64,000 bases of DNA from Saccopteryx bilineata (GCF_036850765.1 NC_089491.1:94210740-94274739), one strand, 5' to 3'; shown: positions 45,235-58,270, counted from the stretch's first letter. Program-made: numbers and translations. Notes: generated from the sequence alone by a model not told the origin.

Positions 45235-48200
45235 ATGGCAATAAACAACTACATATCAATAATAACCTTAAATGTAAATGGATTAAATGATCCAATCAAA
45301 AGACATAGGGTAGCTGCGTGGATAAGAAAACAGGACCCATACATATGTTGTCTACAAGAGACACACCTTAGAACAAAAGACACACATAGATTGAAGGTAA
45401 AAGGATGGAAAAAAACATTTCATGCAAACGGAAATGAAAAAAAAGCTGGGGTAGCAATACTTATATCAGACAAATTGGACTTTAAAACAAAGGATATAGT
45501 AAGAGATAAAGAAGGCCACTACATAATGATAAAGGGAGTAATCCAACAGGAAGATATAACTATTATAAATATCTATGCACCTAATATAGGAGCACCCAAA
45601 TATATAAAACAGACTTTGATGGATTTAAAGGGCAAGATCAACAGCAATACTATAATAGTAGGGGATTTCAATACCCCACTAACATCACTAGATAGATCCT
45701 CAAGAAAGGAAATTAACAAAGAAACAGCAGACTTATTGGAAACACTAGATCAACTCGATTTAATAGATATCTTCAGAACCTTTCACCCTAAAGCAGCAGA
45801 ATATACATTCTTTTCAAGTGCTCATGGTACATTCTCTAGGATAGACCACATGTTAGGGCACAAAAGCAGTCTCAACAAATTTAAGAAGACTGAAATCATA
45901 TCAAGCACTTTCTCCGATCACAATGGCATGAAACTAGAAATGAATCACAGCAGAAAAGCTCAAAAATTCTCAAACACATGGAAACTAAATAGCAGGGTGT
46001 GAAATAATGAATGGATTAAGAATGAGATCAAAGAAGAAATAAAAAAATTCCTAGAAACGAATGACAATGAGCATACAACAACACAAAATTTATGGGACAC
46101 AGCGAAAGCAGTGCTGAGAGGGAAGTTCATAGCACTACAGGCACACTTTCAGAAGCTAGAAAAAGCTCAAATAAACAACTTAACCCTGCATCTAAAAGAA
46201 TTAGAAAAAGAACAGCAAGTAAAGCCCAAATGTAGTAGAAGGAAGGAAATAATAAAGATCAGAGCAGAAATAAATGACATAGAGGCTAAAGAAACAATAC
46301 AGAGGATCAATGAAACTAGGAGCTGGTTCTTTGAAAAGGTAAACAAGATTGATGAACCTTTAAGTAGACTCACCAAGAAAAAGAGAGAGAGGACTCAAAT
46401 AATTAAAATTAGAAATGAGAGAGGAGAAATAACAACTGACACAACAGAAATACAAAATATTGTAAGAAAATACTATGAAGAACTGTACGCCAAAAAACTA
46501 GACAACCTAGATGAAATGGACAAATTCCTTGAAACATACAATCTTCCAAAAATCAATCTGGAAGAATCAGAAAACCTAAACAGACCGATTACAACAAATG
46601 AGATCGAAACAGTTATCAAAAAACTCCCAACAAAGAAAAGTCCAGGGCCCGATGGCTTCACAACAGAATTCTACCAAATATTCAAAGAAGAACTAACTCC
46701 TATCCTTCTCAAACTATTTCAAAAAATTCAAGAGGAAGGAAGACTTCCAAGCTCCTTTTATGAGGCGAGCATAATTCTGATTCCAAAACCAGGCAAAGAC
46801 AACACAAAGAAAGAAAATTATAGGCCAATATCTCTGATGAATATAGATGCTAAAATCCTCAACAAAATATTAGCAAACCGGATCCAACAATATATGGAAA
46901 AAATCATACACCATGATCAAGTGGGATTTATTCTGGGGAGGCAAGGCTGGTACAATATTCGTAAATCAATCAATGTGATTCATCACATAAACAAAAAGAA
47001 TGAGAAAAACCATATGATAATTTCAATAGATGCAGAAAAAGCATTTGATAAAATCCAGCACCCATTCATGATCAAAACTCTCAGCAAAGTGGGAATACAG
47101 GGAACATACCTCAACATGATAAAAGCCATCTATGAGAAACCCACAGCCAACATCATACTCAAGGGGAAAAAATTAAAAGCAATTCCCTTAAGATCAGGAA
47201 CAAGGCAGGGGTGCGCCCTTTCACCACTCTTATTTAGCATAGTCCTGGAAGTCCTAGCCACAGCAATCAGACAAGAAGAAGAAATAAAAGGCATTCAAGT
47301 TGGAAAAGAAGAAGTAAAACTATCATTATTTGCAGATGATATGATATTGTATATAGAAAACCCTAAAGTCTCAGTCAAAAAACTACTGGACCTGATAAAT
47401 AAATTCAGCAAAGTGGCAGGATATAAAATCAATACTCAGAAATCAGAAGCATTTTTATACACCAACAATGAACAGTCAGAAAGAGAAATTAAGGAAACAA
47501 TCCCCTTCACTATTACAACCAAAAAAATAAAGTACCTAGGAGTAAACTTAACCAAGGAGACTAAAGACTTGTACTCGGAAAATTACAATACATTGATAAA
47601 AGAAATCAAGGAAGATACAAACAAATGGAAGCATATACCATGCTCATGGTTAGGAAGAATAAACGTCATTAAAATGTCTATATTACCCAAAGCAATTTAT
47701 AATTTCAATGCAATACCAATTAAAATACCAATGACATACTTCAAAGATATAGAACACATATTCCAAAAATTTATATGGAACCAAAAGAGAACACGAATAG
47801 CCTCAGCAATCTTAAAAAAGAAGAAGAAAGTGGGAGGTATCACACTTCCTGATATCAAGTTATACTACAAGGCCGTTGTACTCAAAACAGCCTGGTACTG
47901 GCATAAGAACAGGCATATAGATCAATGGAACAGAACAGAGAACCCAGAAATAAACCCACAGTTCTATGGACAACTGATATTTGACAAACGAGGTAAGGAA
48001 ATACAATGGAGTAAAGACAGCCTCTTTAACAAATGGTGTTGGGAAAATTGGACAGCTACCTGCAAAAAAATGAAACTAGATCACCAGCTTATACCACTCA
48101 CAAAAATAAACTCAAAATGGATAAAAGATTTAAATGTAGGCCATGAAACCATAAGCATCTTAGAAGAAAACATAGGCAGTAAGCTCTCGGACATCTCTCG

Positions 48201-49029
48201 GAGCAATATATTTGCTGATTTATCTCCATGGGGAAGTGAAATAAAAGACAGGATAAACAAATGGGACTATATCAAACTAAAAAGCTTTTGCACAGCTAAA
48301 GACAACAAGAACAGAATAAAAAGACAAACTACACAATGGGAGAACATATTTGACAATACGTCTGATAAGGGGTTAATAACCAAAATTTATAAAGAACTTG
48401 TAAAACTCAACACCAGGAAATCAAACAACCCAATCCAAAAATGGGCAAAAGAGATGAATAGACACTTCTCCAAAGAGGACATACAGATGGCCAATAGGCA
48501 TATGAAAAAATGCTCAACATCACTAATCATTAGAGAAATGCAAATTAAAACCACAATGAGATATCACCTCACACCAGTCAGAATGGCGCTTATCAACAAA
48601 ACAACACAGAATAAGTGCTGGCGAGGATGTGGAGAAAAGGGAACCCTCCTGCACTGCTGGTGGGAATGCAGACTGGTGCAGCCACTGTGGAAAACAGTAT
48701 GGAGATTCCTCAAAAAACTGAAAATCGAACTGCCTTTTGACCCAGCTATCCCACTTTTAGGAATATACCCCAGGGACACCATAGAACGGCTCGAAAAGGA
48801 GAAATGCACCCGCATGTTTGTGGCAGCATTGTTCACAATAGCGAAGATCTGGAAACAGCCCAAGTGTCCGTCAGAGGACGAGTGGATTAAAAAGCTTTGG
48901 TACATATATACTATGGAATACTACTCAGCCATAAGAAATGATGACATCGGATCATTTACAATAACATGGATGGACCTTGACAACATTATACGGAGTGAAA
49001 TAAGTAAATCAGAAAAAAAACTAAGATGA
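45235..49029 (+). pseudogene. L1 ORF2: L1-3 ORF2 (endonuclease/reverse transcriptase), one stop codon
   Basis: Nicks target DNA and reverse-transcribes L1 RNA at the nick. From ATG 45235 (MAINNYISIITLNVNGLN) the frame is open for 1264 positions except TGA at codon 256 (46000-46002), just after the endonuclease, where both other L1s encode leucine. Human ORF2p is 1275 residues. Endonuclease landmarks are NVNGLN, QETHL (Glu about 42), YAPN, GDFNTPL and FSDH. RT landmarks are [62 protein letters not shown], and the catalytic FADD at residues 699-702 (47329-47340). The C-terminal CX3CX7HX4C knuckle ([18 protein letters not shown]) is complete. Confidence 0.96.
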
Positions 49030-49087
49030 ATCCATACATAGAAGGGACATAAAAATGAGACTCAGAGACATGAACAAGAATGTGATG

Positions 49088-49162
49088 GCAACAGGGGCAG
49101 GGGGTTGGGGGAGGGAGGATGGGGTGAAGAAGGAGAGAGGGGTTAGGGGAGGGGAGGGGCAC
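49088..49162 (+). repeat. G-rich tract of the L1-3 3' UTR
   Basis: GGGGCAGGGGGTTGGGGGAGGG followed by further GGGG blocks. It meets a simple quadruplex pattern and corresponds to the L1 3' UTR polypurine segment. Confidence 0.8.
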
Positions 49163-49310
49163 AAAGAAAACCAGATAGAAGGTGACAGAAGACAATTTAA
49201 CCTTTGGGGAGGGGTATACAGCACAATCAAATGTCAAAATAATCTAGAGATATTTTCTCTCAATATATGTACCCTGATTTATCAATGTCACTGCATTAAA
49301 TTTAATAAAA

Positions 49311-49324
49311 AAAAATCACATACA
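49311..49324. repeat. TSD of L1-3, right copy
   Basis: Exact repeat of 43360-43373. Confidence 0.93.
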
Positions 49325-49340
49325 AACTTATTTGACCAAA
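49325..49340 (-). mobile_element. LTR, 5' tip, split by L1-3
   Basis: Complement of the LTR start (minus strand TTTGGTCAAATAAG, equivalent to TGTTGGTCAAATAAG at 9052). It rejoins 42864-43373 once L1-3 is removed. Confidence 0.75.
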
Positions 49341-49529
49341 ATTTGCCAGATCATCTCTCTTTTCTTTCCTAAATCCACGAAAGACCCTCTACTTTGTCAT
49401 TTCTTTTGGAACTTCTCCTGGTCTTCCTTCATGCAGGGACTTTGAAAGATGATTTTTGTTGTAAGCTGCAGCATAGAATATTTATAAATAAGTACATGTG
49501 TTGTAATGCCAGGTAGTATACAACAATAC

Positions 49530-49625
49530 GTAGTGTTTAGAGCTTAAAAATGTAAACCACTTTCCCATGCTCACAAAGTGGTAGAGCAGAGATTTAAGTC
49601 TAAGTCTGTCATCTGCACTGACACA
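49530..49625 (-). mobile_element. MIR SINE fragment, minus strand
   Basis: 'gctcacaaagtggtagagcagagatttaagtctaagtctg' resembles the MIR antisense segment (cacagctagtaagtggcagagccgggattcgaacc). Decayed. Confidence 0.55.
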
Positions 49626-49640
49626 GAAACACTTGGTTCT

Positions 49641-50246
49641 CCTGCAGGAATCTGATTGCAACTGCTCCTTCCAAATAAAACACATTCTGTCCAGAATTTT
49701 CTTCTGAAATAATCTATCTGCAATAAGCAAAACAAAGTTTTATCTTCCATTTTAAATAATAAAATTTTCTTAAGTGAATAGTATATAAAATATCAGATCT
49801 ACAGGAAAACTAGGGTAGATTTGTACAACTAACTCTGGAGGACTCACAAGACATTCTGTAGGATTCCTAGGGTCAGAATCTGAGCTCATATTCTGATATA
49901 GCATGTTGGCTCAGGGAGGTCCTCTTTCTAGATGAACTGATGAGAGACATGTTAGGTTACCCAACAAACATGCTTGAATACCTTCCCTGAAATTTTGGAT
50001 TTCACACACAAATGGACTGTTCTCTGCCCCTCACCCCCGTCCTGAGGAGGATAAGCATATTCTGCTCCATTGTGACTCTACCCACTTATATCAAGACATC
50101 TTTGGTCCTCTGTTGTATTTCCAAAATCCAAACTTCAAATGTATCATAATCTTAATTTTTAAAAAAAAATTGAGTAACATTTTTGTAAAAAAAATTGTGT
50201 AAAAATTCCATATGTAGTTGTACTCTTTTCTATAATGTTTCTATAT
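49641..50246. other. unassigned sequence
   Basis: No gene or repeat recognised. Confidence 0.35.
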
Positions 50247-50364
50247 GACTTTGGATAATGGGTATGCAACATAATCAAATCTCAAAATGTCAAGATGTTT
50301 TCTCTGAACCTATGTACCCTGATTGATTAATGTCATCCCCATTAAAATTAATTTAAAAAAAAGA
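50247..50364 (+). mobile_element. 5'-truncated L1 3' end, about 118 bp
   Basis: 'gactttggataatgggtatgcaacataatcaaatctcaaaatgtcaagatgttttctctgaacctatgtaccctgatt...ccccattaaaatt' plus an A-rich tail. Same 3' end as L1-1/L1-3. Confidence 0.88.
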
Positions 50365-52650
50365 AACAAACACAATGTGCAAATTTAATTTCTGTTACAT
50401 TTGCAACTCAGTTTTTGTACTAACTACACAGAAATCAGAAACTAGAGAATACGTGTGGAAATAAATAAGATGAGATACATCTTTGACTCATGAGGGAGCT
50501 TACTGTCTATGGGAAAGTTAAGGGAAGTCCAGATGTAATGTAAGTGGTATAATATATAAAATATCATGAAAAAGATACAAATCAAATGCTATGGGAAATC
50601 AAAGGAGCAAAACATATGCTATTATTGAAATTAGAAAAGGATTTTTTAAAGACGTGGTGTTTGTCATTAGCCTAATTAGGTAAATAAGATGATTTTAATA
50701 AGCAGTGGCAGAAAGAAGAAACTCTCGGTGAGAAAAACTACAAAGAAAAAAATCCAAAAAAGGGAAAGCAAAAGTTGAGTAGTTGTGTTTGTAAAAATCT
50801 TCTTTGAGATTAATATGATTGAAATGTGTGTGTGTGTGTGTGTGTGTGTGTCTTTGTGAGAAAGGCAAAATCAATTTGGAATAAGTTTAAGTTTATTATG
50901 AAGAGTTTAAACACCAAACAGAAGGACTTCTAACTAATTCATCATTAATGAGAAATCTGTGAAAATATTTTGTGTAAGAAAACTACATAATATTTTCTGG
51001 ATGTAGTTTAAGGAGGTGTTTCCACAAATTGAAAATATTACATTTTCCAGCTTTTTTTTTTCATCTTACTGTGGCCATGTGCCCAAGTTCAATCCGAAGG
51101 ACATTTAAGCAGAAGTGTGCATATTTCCCAGACATCTCCCTAAAAAGGAGAGGAGTCCTACTTCTTCCCTTCTTCCTTCCTGTTGTCAGGAATATGGATA
51201 TTGTGACATTTGAGGAGCAATATAGGACTATGAATTGATCTTGAGAATACAAACTATATAAATTAAAAAATAAATGAAGATCCTAGATTTTAGATCCTGT
51301 GAATCTGATCTTGATCTTCTACTTCTAGACTATCTTAAAGAGAAATAGATTTCTACTTTGTTTATACCTTTTTTTGGAGAAAGAGGGATCTTTGTTACCA
51401 GCATCTGAAGCAAATCCATACCAATCAAATGAGTACTCAGGAAAGTTAAGTAAGAAAATATAGCCCTTTTACCTCTAATCTCAAATTCAGAAAATGTAGC
51501 AGGAAAAAAAATTCACTTCAGAAATATCAGAGGATAACACAAGGAAAATTTTTTAGCTTTCCATCAAAAAGAACATAATTAGGGACTGGAAAGACTGAAA
51601 AAAAATATGGTATTTACTATTTAGGTCAAAATCTACTGTACTTCCAGTGCTATTATGCTTGATCAGCTTTTCCATTGCTAAATGTATATCTGATTTCCAT
51701 TCTTTCACCCCATCTGTCTTGTTAATTTTATGACAATATTTATGATGAAATATAAAAGTTGTGAAAACCAGTTATCCTAAAAGAGTAAAAATTTAAAGAA
51801 AGAGTACTTCAAGGCATCTCAGCTGGACTCACTATTGTTATTTGCAAGTCTTATAGTTCTTAGCCTTTTTGCTTGAGGACAAACAAATGGAAGGGGATGG
51901 AAAGAGAAGACTATGCCCATGTAGTCTTCCATGAAGTACACTACCCAACTCACACTCATCCGTGCATCTAAGATACACAAAACACTGTCCCTTTCCCCTG
52001 TCCTCAATAACCTGGGGAATTTATTTCAAGTACCTCATTCAACCATACAGAGCACATACTGAGGAATAAGGTTTAGAGTCACAACATGATCCCAAAACAG
52101 AGCTAAATAAACACCACATCCTCCACCCCATCAGCCACTCCTTTTTCTGAGTAGAGTATGAATTGAAACACTTCAAGAGTAATATATTTTGACATCTGTG
52201 ACTTAAGAGTTTGTGTGTAATTTCACAGTGAAAGGGCAGTGAATGGTGTGTATCATTTGGGAAAATGCTCACCTTCTCTCAATTTATATATAAATATGTC
52301 CTTAGTTCTTCTTCAGCTTGCTCTCTCTGATAAATTTGATAACATTTTCTCCTTTTCCATCACTTTTTCTTTCCTTACCTCCCATTCAACGATTCTTTTC
52401 TTCTATTGTTTCCCTTTCTAACATTGCAACTGCGCTCTGTTTCCTGAGGAGGTTTGTCTTCTTCCTCTCATTTCCAATTTTAGGCCATTATTTTATTAAA
52501 GCCCTTACACTTCAAGGTTAAACCCTAAATACTTTTATTTTCTCTGCATAAATTTACACACGGTTTCAGCACTAACATCTGTGACAGTGTCAAACTCTCT
52601 AATACCTGTCACAGCTCTTGCCTCTTTTGTAAACTGCAGTCTTTCATCTC
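50365..52650. other. unassigned AT-rich sequence
   Basis: About 2.3 kb. A (TG)n microsatellite lies at 50825-50850. No coding region, RNA gene or other repeat was recognised. Confidence 0.4.
50825..50850 (+). repeat. (TG)n microsatellite
   Basis: Thirteen TG repeats. Confidence 0.92.
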
Positions 52651-52654
52651 CACG

Positions 52655-52840
52655 TGCCTGTATAGATCACTGCATGCAAAACTCATCAAAACTGATTCCT
52701 GAACATGCACACAGCTTCCCAAATGTGTGTATACCTTGTACCCAGTATTTCAAATAATGGCAACAGCGTCTTTCAGTCATTCAGGCTAAAGATGCTGCTG
52801 TTCAAATATTTTCAAAAGCTACCCATTCAAAACCAAATAA
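52655..52840 (+). mobile_element. possible ancient L2 fragment
   Basis: 'catgcaaaactcatcaaaactgattcctgaacatg' and 'ataatggcaacagcgtctttcagtcattcaggctaaag' resemble conserved L2 coding segments ('...ccaaaactgaactcctgatc...' and '...aatggcaactccatccttccagttgctcaggcc...'). Confidence 0.55.
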
Positions 52841-52929
52841 ATCTTGAAATATTATTTAGGTCTTCACATCTGTCCTTAATATTATCAATTTTATCTCTAA
52901 GTTATACCGTGAAAGATTCCATGCATTAC

Positions 52930-53296
52930 GACCCTGGACGGTTGGCTTCAGCGGTAGAGTGTTGGCCCAGCATGTGGAAGTTCCGGGTTTGATATTCAGC
53001 CAGAGCACACAGGAAAAATGCCCATCTGCTTCTCCACCCTTCCCCTTCTTTCTCTCTTTCTTCCCCTCCTGCAGCCAAGGCTCCATTGGAGCAAAGTTGG
53101 CCCAGGTGCTGATGATGGCCCCATAGCCTCTGCCTCAGGTGCTAGAATGGCTCTGGCTGCAATGGAACAACAGCCCCAAATGGGCAGAGCATCGCCCCCT
53201 AGTGAGCTTTCCAGGTGGATCCTAGTTGGGTGCATGCAAGAGTCTGTCTGTCTGCCTCCAACCCCCCTTTCTCACTTCAGAAAACTACAAAAAATA
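52930..53296 (+). mobile_element. VES-type SINE, long form
   Basis: Starts GACCCTGGACGGTTGGCTTCAGCGGTAGAGTG and ends in an A-rich tail. TSD ATTCCATGCATTAC (52916-52929) and ATTCCATGTATTAC (53297-53310), one mismatch. Confidence 0.93.
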
Positions 53297-53310
53297 ATTC
53301 CATGTATTAC

Positions 53311-54070
53311 AAAACTGAATACTGCTTCCCATATCACTCTCTGTTTAGTTTCCATGGTTCTCTCTATCTAGAGGGCTATCTTCCCTATCTCCACTTGCCA
53401 AATATTAATTAGTATTCAGATGTTATGTCAAATGTTTCTTTTATTAAAGTTGCATAAACAGAAATAAAACTCTACCCAATTGTCTTTTGTGCCATTTAAT
53501 ACTTTTTTCATAATTATGTCTTGAGTACATGTTTCCTCTTTTTACTACCTGACTGGACAATAAGGTTCATAAGACTGGATTTATACTTTATTTATGTTTG
53601 ATTCTTCTTTTCTGCAGCTCTTATTAAGGAACCTTACAAGTACCAATCAATCAATCTGTACTGAATGAATGGGTAAGTTAGTGATTGAGTAGAGTGAATT
53701 AAAATCAACTTTAAAAATATTAGCATAAAATGCTCCAATGAGAGTGTTTAAAAATGTTCTCTCACCCAAAATACCTGAGATGAAAGATAAATAGAGAATC
53801 ATGGGATGTGAGTATCAATCATGTAAATGAGTATTTGTTACATAATGAATCATATTGAAAAACTATTTCTTAGAAACAAGGTATTCCTTACTAATGCTTA
53901 TTTTCTACATGTTTATATCTAAACAGGTCCAAAGAAAGCTAAATGTTCTTAATATTCATGTTACCATAAAAACAAAAGATAAATAGCACTCAATTAGGAT
54001 CACAGCATGTAGTGAAACCACCTCATAGTCTAATGTAATCAGTTACTATCTCAGCCCCATGATGTCATAA
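53311..54070. other. unassigned sequence
   Basis: No gene or repeat recognised. Confidence 0.35.
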
Positions 54071-54074
54071 CACA

Positions 54075-54160
54075 TGGCTATCCTGTTCACCATTGGCTGT
54101 CTTGGTACTTTAGCACAGTGTCTCACACATACTATGTAATAAATGCATACACACCACATA
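54075..54160 (+). mobile_element. L2 3' end fragment
   Basis: 'ctgttcaccattggctgtcttggtactttagcacagtgtctcacacatactatgtaataaatgcat' matches the L2 3' terminus pattern (agcacagtgcctggcacatagtaggtgctcaataaat). Confidence 0.6.
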
Positions 54161-54164
54161 ATAT

Positions 54165-55090
54165 CATTTTAAGTAAGGAGTAAAATGACCTCTGATTCTC
54201 TACTCCTGTTCCCCAACTAAACAGCTATTGAAACAATTTTACACAAATAATTTTATTTTTATAATCCTATACACTTCATATCCATATGCTTACTTTTTCT
54301 TTCCCTCTCTCTCTCTTTTATCTCATAGACATAATTTAGGTACATGAAACAATGTTATTTATCTAGAAAATAAGTGTTTGTTGAATCGATGAATGAAGTT
54401 AAATGAATTTGAGTCTGGCTTTTCTTTTTAATTAGATTGAGATGAATTTTAACATTTTAATGTTTGTCTTTCTCTGAAAGACTTTGATTTCAAGTATTTA
54501 AATTAAATTTTCTTGGAGGAAACATATATAATTCATTACATAAATATGTAAAACGTAATAGACTTTCAAAATATCTGTTCTTCAGACATGGATGGATATA
54601 AACTCTACCTTTGTGAACATCACTCACGTGGGATTACGACAAAGGTTTTAATGCTTACTTTCTTCACCTTCCTTTGATTTACCACTAAGAATAGTTTTAG
54701 TTCTAAAAGCCATGTGGACTGCGCTGAGCAGAAATATACATTTCAATATGTCAGCTGCTCTAGCGGAAACACGATTGCTTCTCGTTCCTTCTTTCACATA
54801 TCTGGTTTCCTGCCATATATTTTTAAAGAGCCTGACACTCTTATTGCTTCCAGCTGATCTCTAATGTTGCATTTTATATTTCCTTTTGCTTCTGAATATC
54901 CAAGAATTCAGGACAGACAGTGGCTTAGATGTAGTAACTTCCTGTAGCAAACCAATTTAATCATTTTGAAATATCTTTGACTTTCAATTGCCAATCGGAA
55001 TAATAATTTGAAATAGTATATATTAAGAATTTGAGCATCCATAAGATTTTATGCAACCTTCTGTAGCAGGTGCAAAATGGGAAAATGATA
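54165..55090. other. unassigned AT-rich sequence
   Basis: About 0.9 kb with no gene or repeat recognised. Confidence 0.35.
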
Positions 55091-55092
55091 TA

Positions 55093-55560
55093 ATTCTATG
55101 TGTCAACTTTACTGTGCAAAATGGTACCCAGATATTTGGTCAAACATTATTCTGGGTATATCTTTATGGGTGTTTTTGAATAAGATTAATATTTGGATAG
55201 ATAGAGTAGAATAAAAAGGCTGACTATGTCTGCTCACAAGTGAGAAATATTCTTTTTGACTGACTACTTCAGCTAGGAGACTGATCTGTTCTTGCTTTGT
55301 CTTGAACTGAAACATTGACTATTTTTGAGTGTTGAGCCTGATCACTTTGGGTCTAGAACTTACACCATCAGCTCTCCTAGTACTCAGGCCTTCAGACTCA
55401 TACTGGAACTATACAATTGGCTCTTTTAGGTCTTCAGCTTGCCAACTGCAGATTGTAGAATTTGTCTGTTACCATCATTACCTGAACTAATTCCTTAAAA
55501 TAAGAGTCTCTCTTTCTCTGCTCTCTGTCTTTCTCTCTCCATCCTAATGGTAGCAAATCC
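55093..55560 (+). mobile_element. ancient mammalian interspersed repeat, family uncertain
   Basis: 'gtgtcaactttactg...cccagatatttggtcaaacattattctgggta...gggtgtttttgaataagattaatatttg' and '...aactatacaattggctcttttaggtcttcagcttgccaactgcaga' follow a common ancient mammalian repeat consensus, ending in a CT-rich stretch. I recognise the consensus but not its name with certainty. Confidence 0.6.
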
Positions 55561-55841
55561 TCTTTTCTCTTCTAGAAATATGTTTCAAATCTTAAGGATC
55601 TAAATATATAAAACATTATAAAATTCTGTAATTAAACTAGTACCATGTAGTCTTTGATCACAAATCAAAAATGTCAGTCATGAATGAGTTAGGTAGACAT
55701 AAAGTAGATCACTTTACATATAGGAACTTGACTGTATGAAAAACAATTTAATCTTGAAGGATTGTGGATTATTCAGTAATTGTTTTGCTGGTCCAATTTT
55801 AAGTTAAATAACAATGCACTAAATTTTTAATCACACTAAAA

Positions 55842-55873
<32 letters not shown>
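55842..55873 (+). repeat. (TG)n microsatellite
   Basis: About 16 TG repeats, 27 bp upstream of a SINE. Confidence 0.93.
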
Positions 55874-55876
<3 letters not shown>

Positions 55877-55900
55877 GTAGCATCATTAGAATTAAAGACA

Positions 55901-56280
55901 GCCCTGGACAGTTGGCTCAGTGGTATGGCATTGGCCTGGCCTGTGGATGTCCTGGGTTTGATTCCCAGCCAGGGCACACAGGAGAAGCATTTATCGGCTT
56001 CTCCACCTCTCCCCCTGCTTCTCTCTCTCTGTTCTCCTCTCCTCTTGCAGCCATGGCTCAACTAGAGCAAATTGGCTCCAGGTGCTGAGGATGGCTTCAT
56101 GGCCTCCACCTCAGGCACTAAAAAATGGCTCCTATTGCAATGGAGCAAGGGTCTCAGATAGGCAGAGCATCATTCCATAGCAGACTTGCCAGGTGGATCA
56201 TGGTCAGGATGCATGTGGGAGTCTGTCTCTGTCTCTCCCCTCCTCTCACTAAAAAGAAAAAATATTAAAATAAATATTTT
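55901..56280 (+). mobile_element. VES-type SINE, long form
   Basis: Starts GCCCTGGACAGTTGGCTCAGTGGTATGGC, with box B GGTTTGATTCC, and ends AAAAAGAAAAAATATTAAAATAAA. CpGs are largely lost. Confidence 0.9.
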
Positions 56281-56284
56281 TTTA

Positions 56285-56845
56285 AAATAAAAAAGGAATT
56301 GAAGGTAGACAATATTTAAGTGGGTCTGAGACATCATTAGACCTTCTAAATTTGAAAAATCAATCACAATACAGTTATGCATAGACTTGAATTCTGAATT
56401 CTTAAAATTGAAATATTTTTATGTCATAAATTACCATAAAATTGAAGTAGGCAAATAGGAAAACATCATTTCAATATGATGCTCAAGAGCTAAATAGCCT
56501 TAAAATGTGCAGAATTTAATAACTTAGAAAAGTGTTCAGTATAAATTTTCAAAAGATCTTCACGAGAAATTTAAGAACCCAGATATCAATAAACTTATGA
56601 AAATATACTGAATTTTAGCTTTTATAACTAAAATTAAAACCTTCACTCCCTATTCTCTTCTCTGTTATTTTATTCTTATTTCTTTGTAATTTCTTTGTAC
56701 TTCACACGTTAGTATTATAAAATATTAACATGGTCTAAAATTATGAACTATAAGGATTAATACATTTGACTATAGTAAACAATATCTTTTCTTCAAATGA
56801 CAGCATAAGAAAGTGAAAAACAAAGCAAAACTAAAAATATTTCAT
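56285..56845. other. unassigned AT-rich sequence
   Basis: No gene or repeat recognised. Confidence 0.35.
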
Positions 56846-56847
56846 CA

Positions 56848-58240
56848 AAACAGCATGGTATTGCAGAAAAACATATATACACACCAATGCGACAGAATTG
56901 AAATAAAACCACATATATATGAATAAGTAATCTTCAACAAAGTCACCAAAAATACACAATAAAGAAAATAAAGCCTTTTCAATAAATGGTACTAGAAAAA
57001 CTGAAAAGCAACATAAAAAAAGAAATAAACCTGACTATACCTTGTCCCCATGCACAAAAATTAATTAAAATGGATCAAACACTTAGATCTAAATCTAAGA
57101 TCTGAAACAATACATTACATAGAAGAAAACATAGGCATTAAACTTATGGACCTTGGCTATAGAGAACAATTTATGAATTTAACCCAAAAGCAAGGGAAGT
57201 AAAAGAAACAATAAATGAATGGGACTATATCAAACTAAAAAGCTCTGCATAACAAAAGAAACTAACAACAAAAGAAGAAGGTAACCAACCAAATGGGAGA
57301 TGATATTCACAAACAACAGCTCTGATAAGTTTAATATGCAAAATATATAAAGAATCCACAAAGTTCAACAATAATCAAGTAAACCATCTAATTAAAAATG
57401 AGAAGAGAACCTGAATAGACCTTTCTCCCAAGAAGACTTAAAAATGGCCAATAGATACATGAAAAGATGTCCATCCTCACTAGTTATTAAAGAAGTACAA
57501 ATAAAAACTACAATAAACCACAACCTCACACCTGTTAGATTGGCTATTATCAACAAGACAGATAATAAAAAGTATTGGAGAAGCTGTGGAGAAAAAAGAA
57601 CTCTCATTCACAGCTGGTGGGAATGAAAGCTAGTACAGCCATAATGGAAGATAGTATAGTGGTTCCTCAAAAAATTAAGAATAAAACTACCATGTGACCC
57701 AGAAATCCCTGTACTGGATATCTACCCAAAACGTCAAAAACTTAGGTAATCAAAGACATATGCACTCCCATGTTCATTGCAGCATTATTCATGGTGGCCA
57801 AGACTTGGAAACAACCAAAGTGTATCTTGATAGAGAACTGAATAAAGAAGATGTGATACATATGTACAATTAAATAGCACTCAGCCATAAGAAATGATGA
57901 CATATTGCCATTTACAACAACATGGATGGATCTTGAGAAGATTATATAAAGTGAAATAAGTAAATCAGAAAAAGCTAAGAACTGTATGATTTCATACATA
58001 GGTGGGATATAAAACTAAGACTTATGGACATAGATCAAAGTGAAGTGAATAACAGGGGGATGGGGGTAGGGGGAGGTGAGTAAAGAGGGCTAAATATATG
58101 GTGACAGAAAATTATTTGACTTTGGGTGATGAGCACACAATTCAATGAGCAGTTCAAATGCTATAGAAGTGTTCACTTGAAACATATGTACTCTTATTGA
58201 CCCATTAAATTTAATGTGACTCCATTAAACTTAATTTCTT
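56848..58240 (+). mobile_element. 5'-truncated, decayed L1 3' portion
   Basis: Begins 'atcaaaacagcatggtatt' (ORF2 block KTAWYWQKN). It continues through 'aagacttaaaaatggccaatagatacatgaaaagatg' and 'ggagaagctgtggagaaaaaagaactctcattcacagctggtgggaatga' (the zinc-knuckle region) to 'tttgactttgggtgatgag' and 'gactccattaaacttaatttc'. Many stops and small indels. Confidence 0.88.
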
Positions 58241-58270
58241 GAAAATTTTAATTTGCATAAAAAAATAAAT

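Larger units (their letters stand above)
43374..49310 (+). mobile_element. full-length, nearly intact L1 retrotransposon (L1-3)
   Basis: 5.94 kb between exact 14-bp TSDs. It has a 0.9-kb 5' UTR, ORF1 (44280-45176), a 58-bp spacer, ORF2 (45235-49029), a G-rich 3' UTR and a short A tail. Each ORF has just one in-frame stop and no frameshift, making it by far the best-preserved L1 here. It shares ORF lineage with L1-1 but its 5' UTR lacks the tandem units. It sits inside an LTR, in the opposite orientation. Confidence 0.97.
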
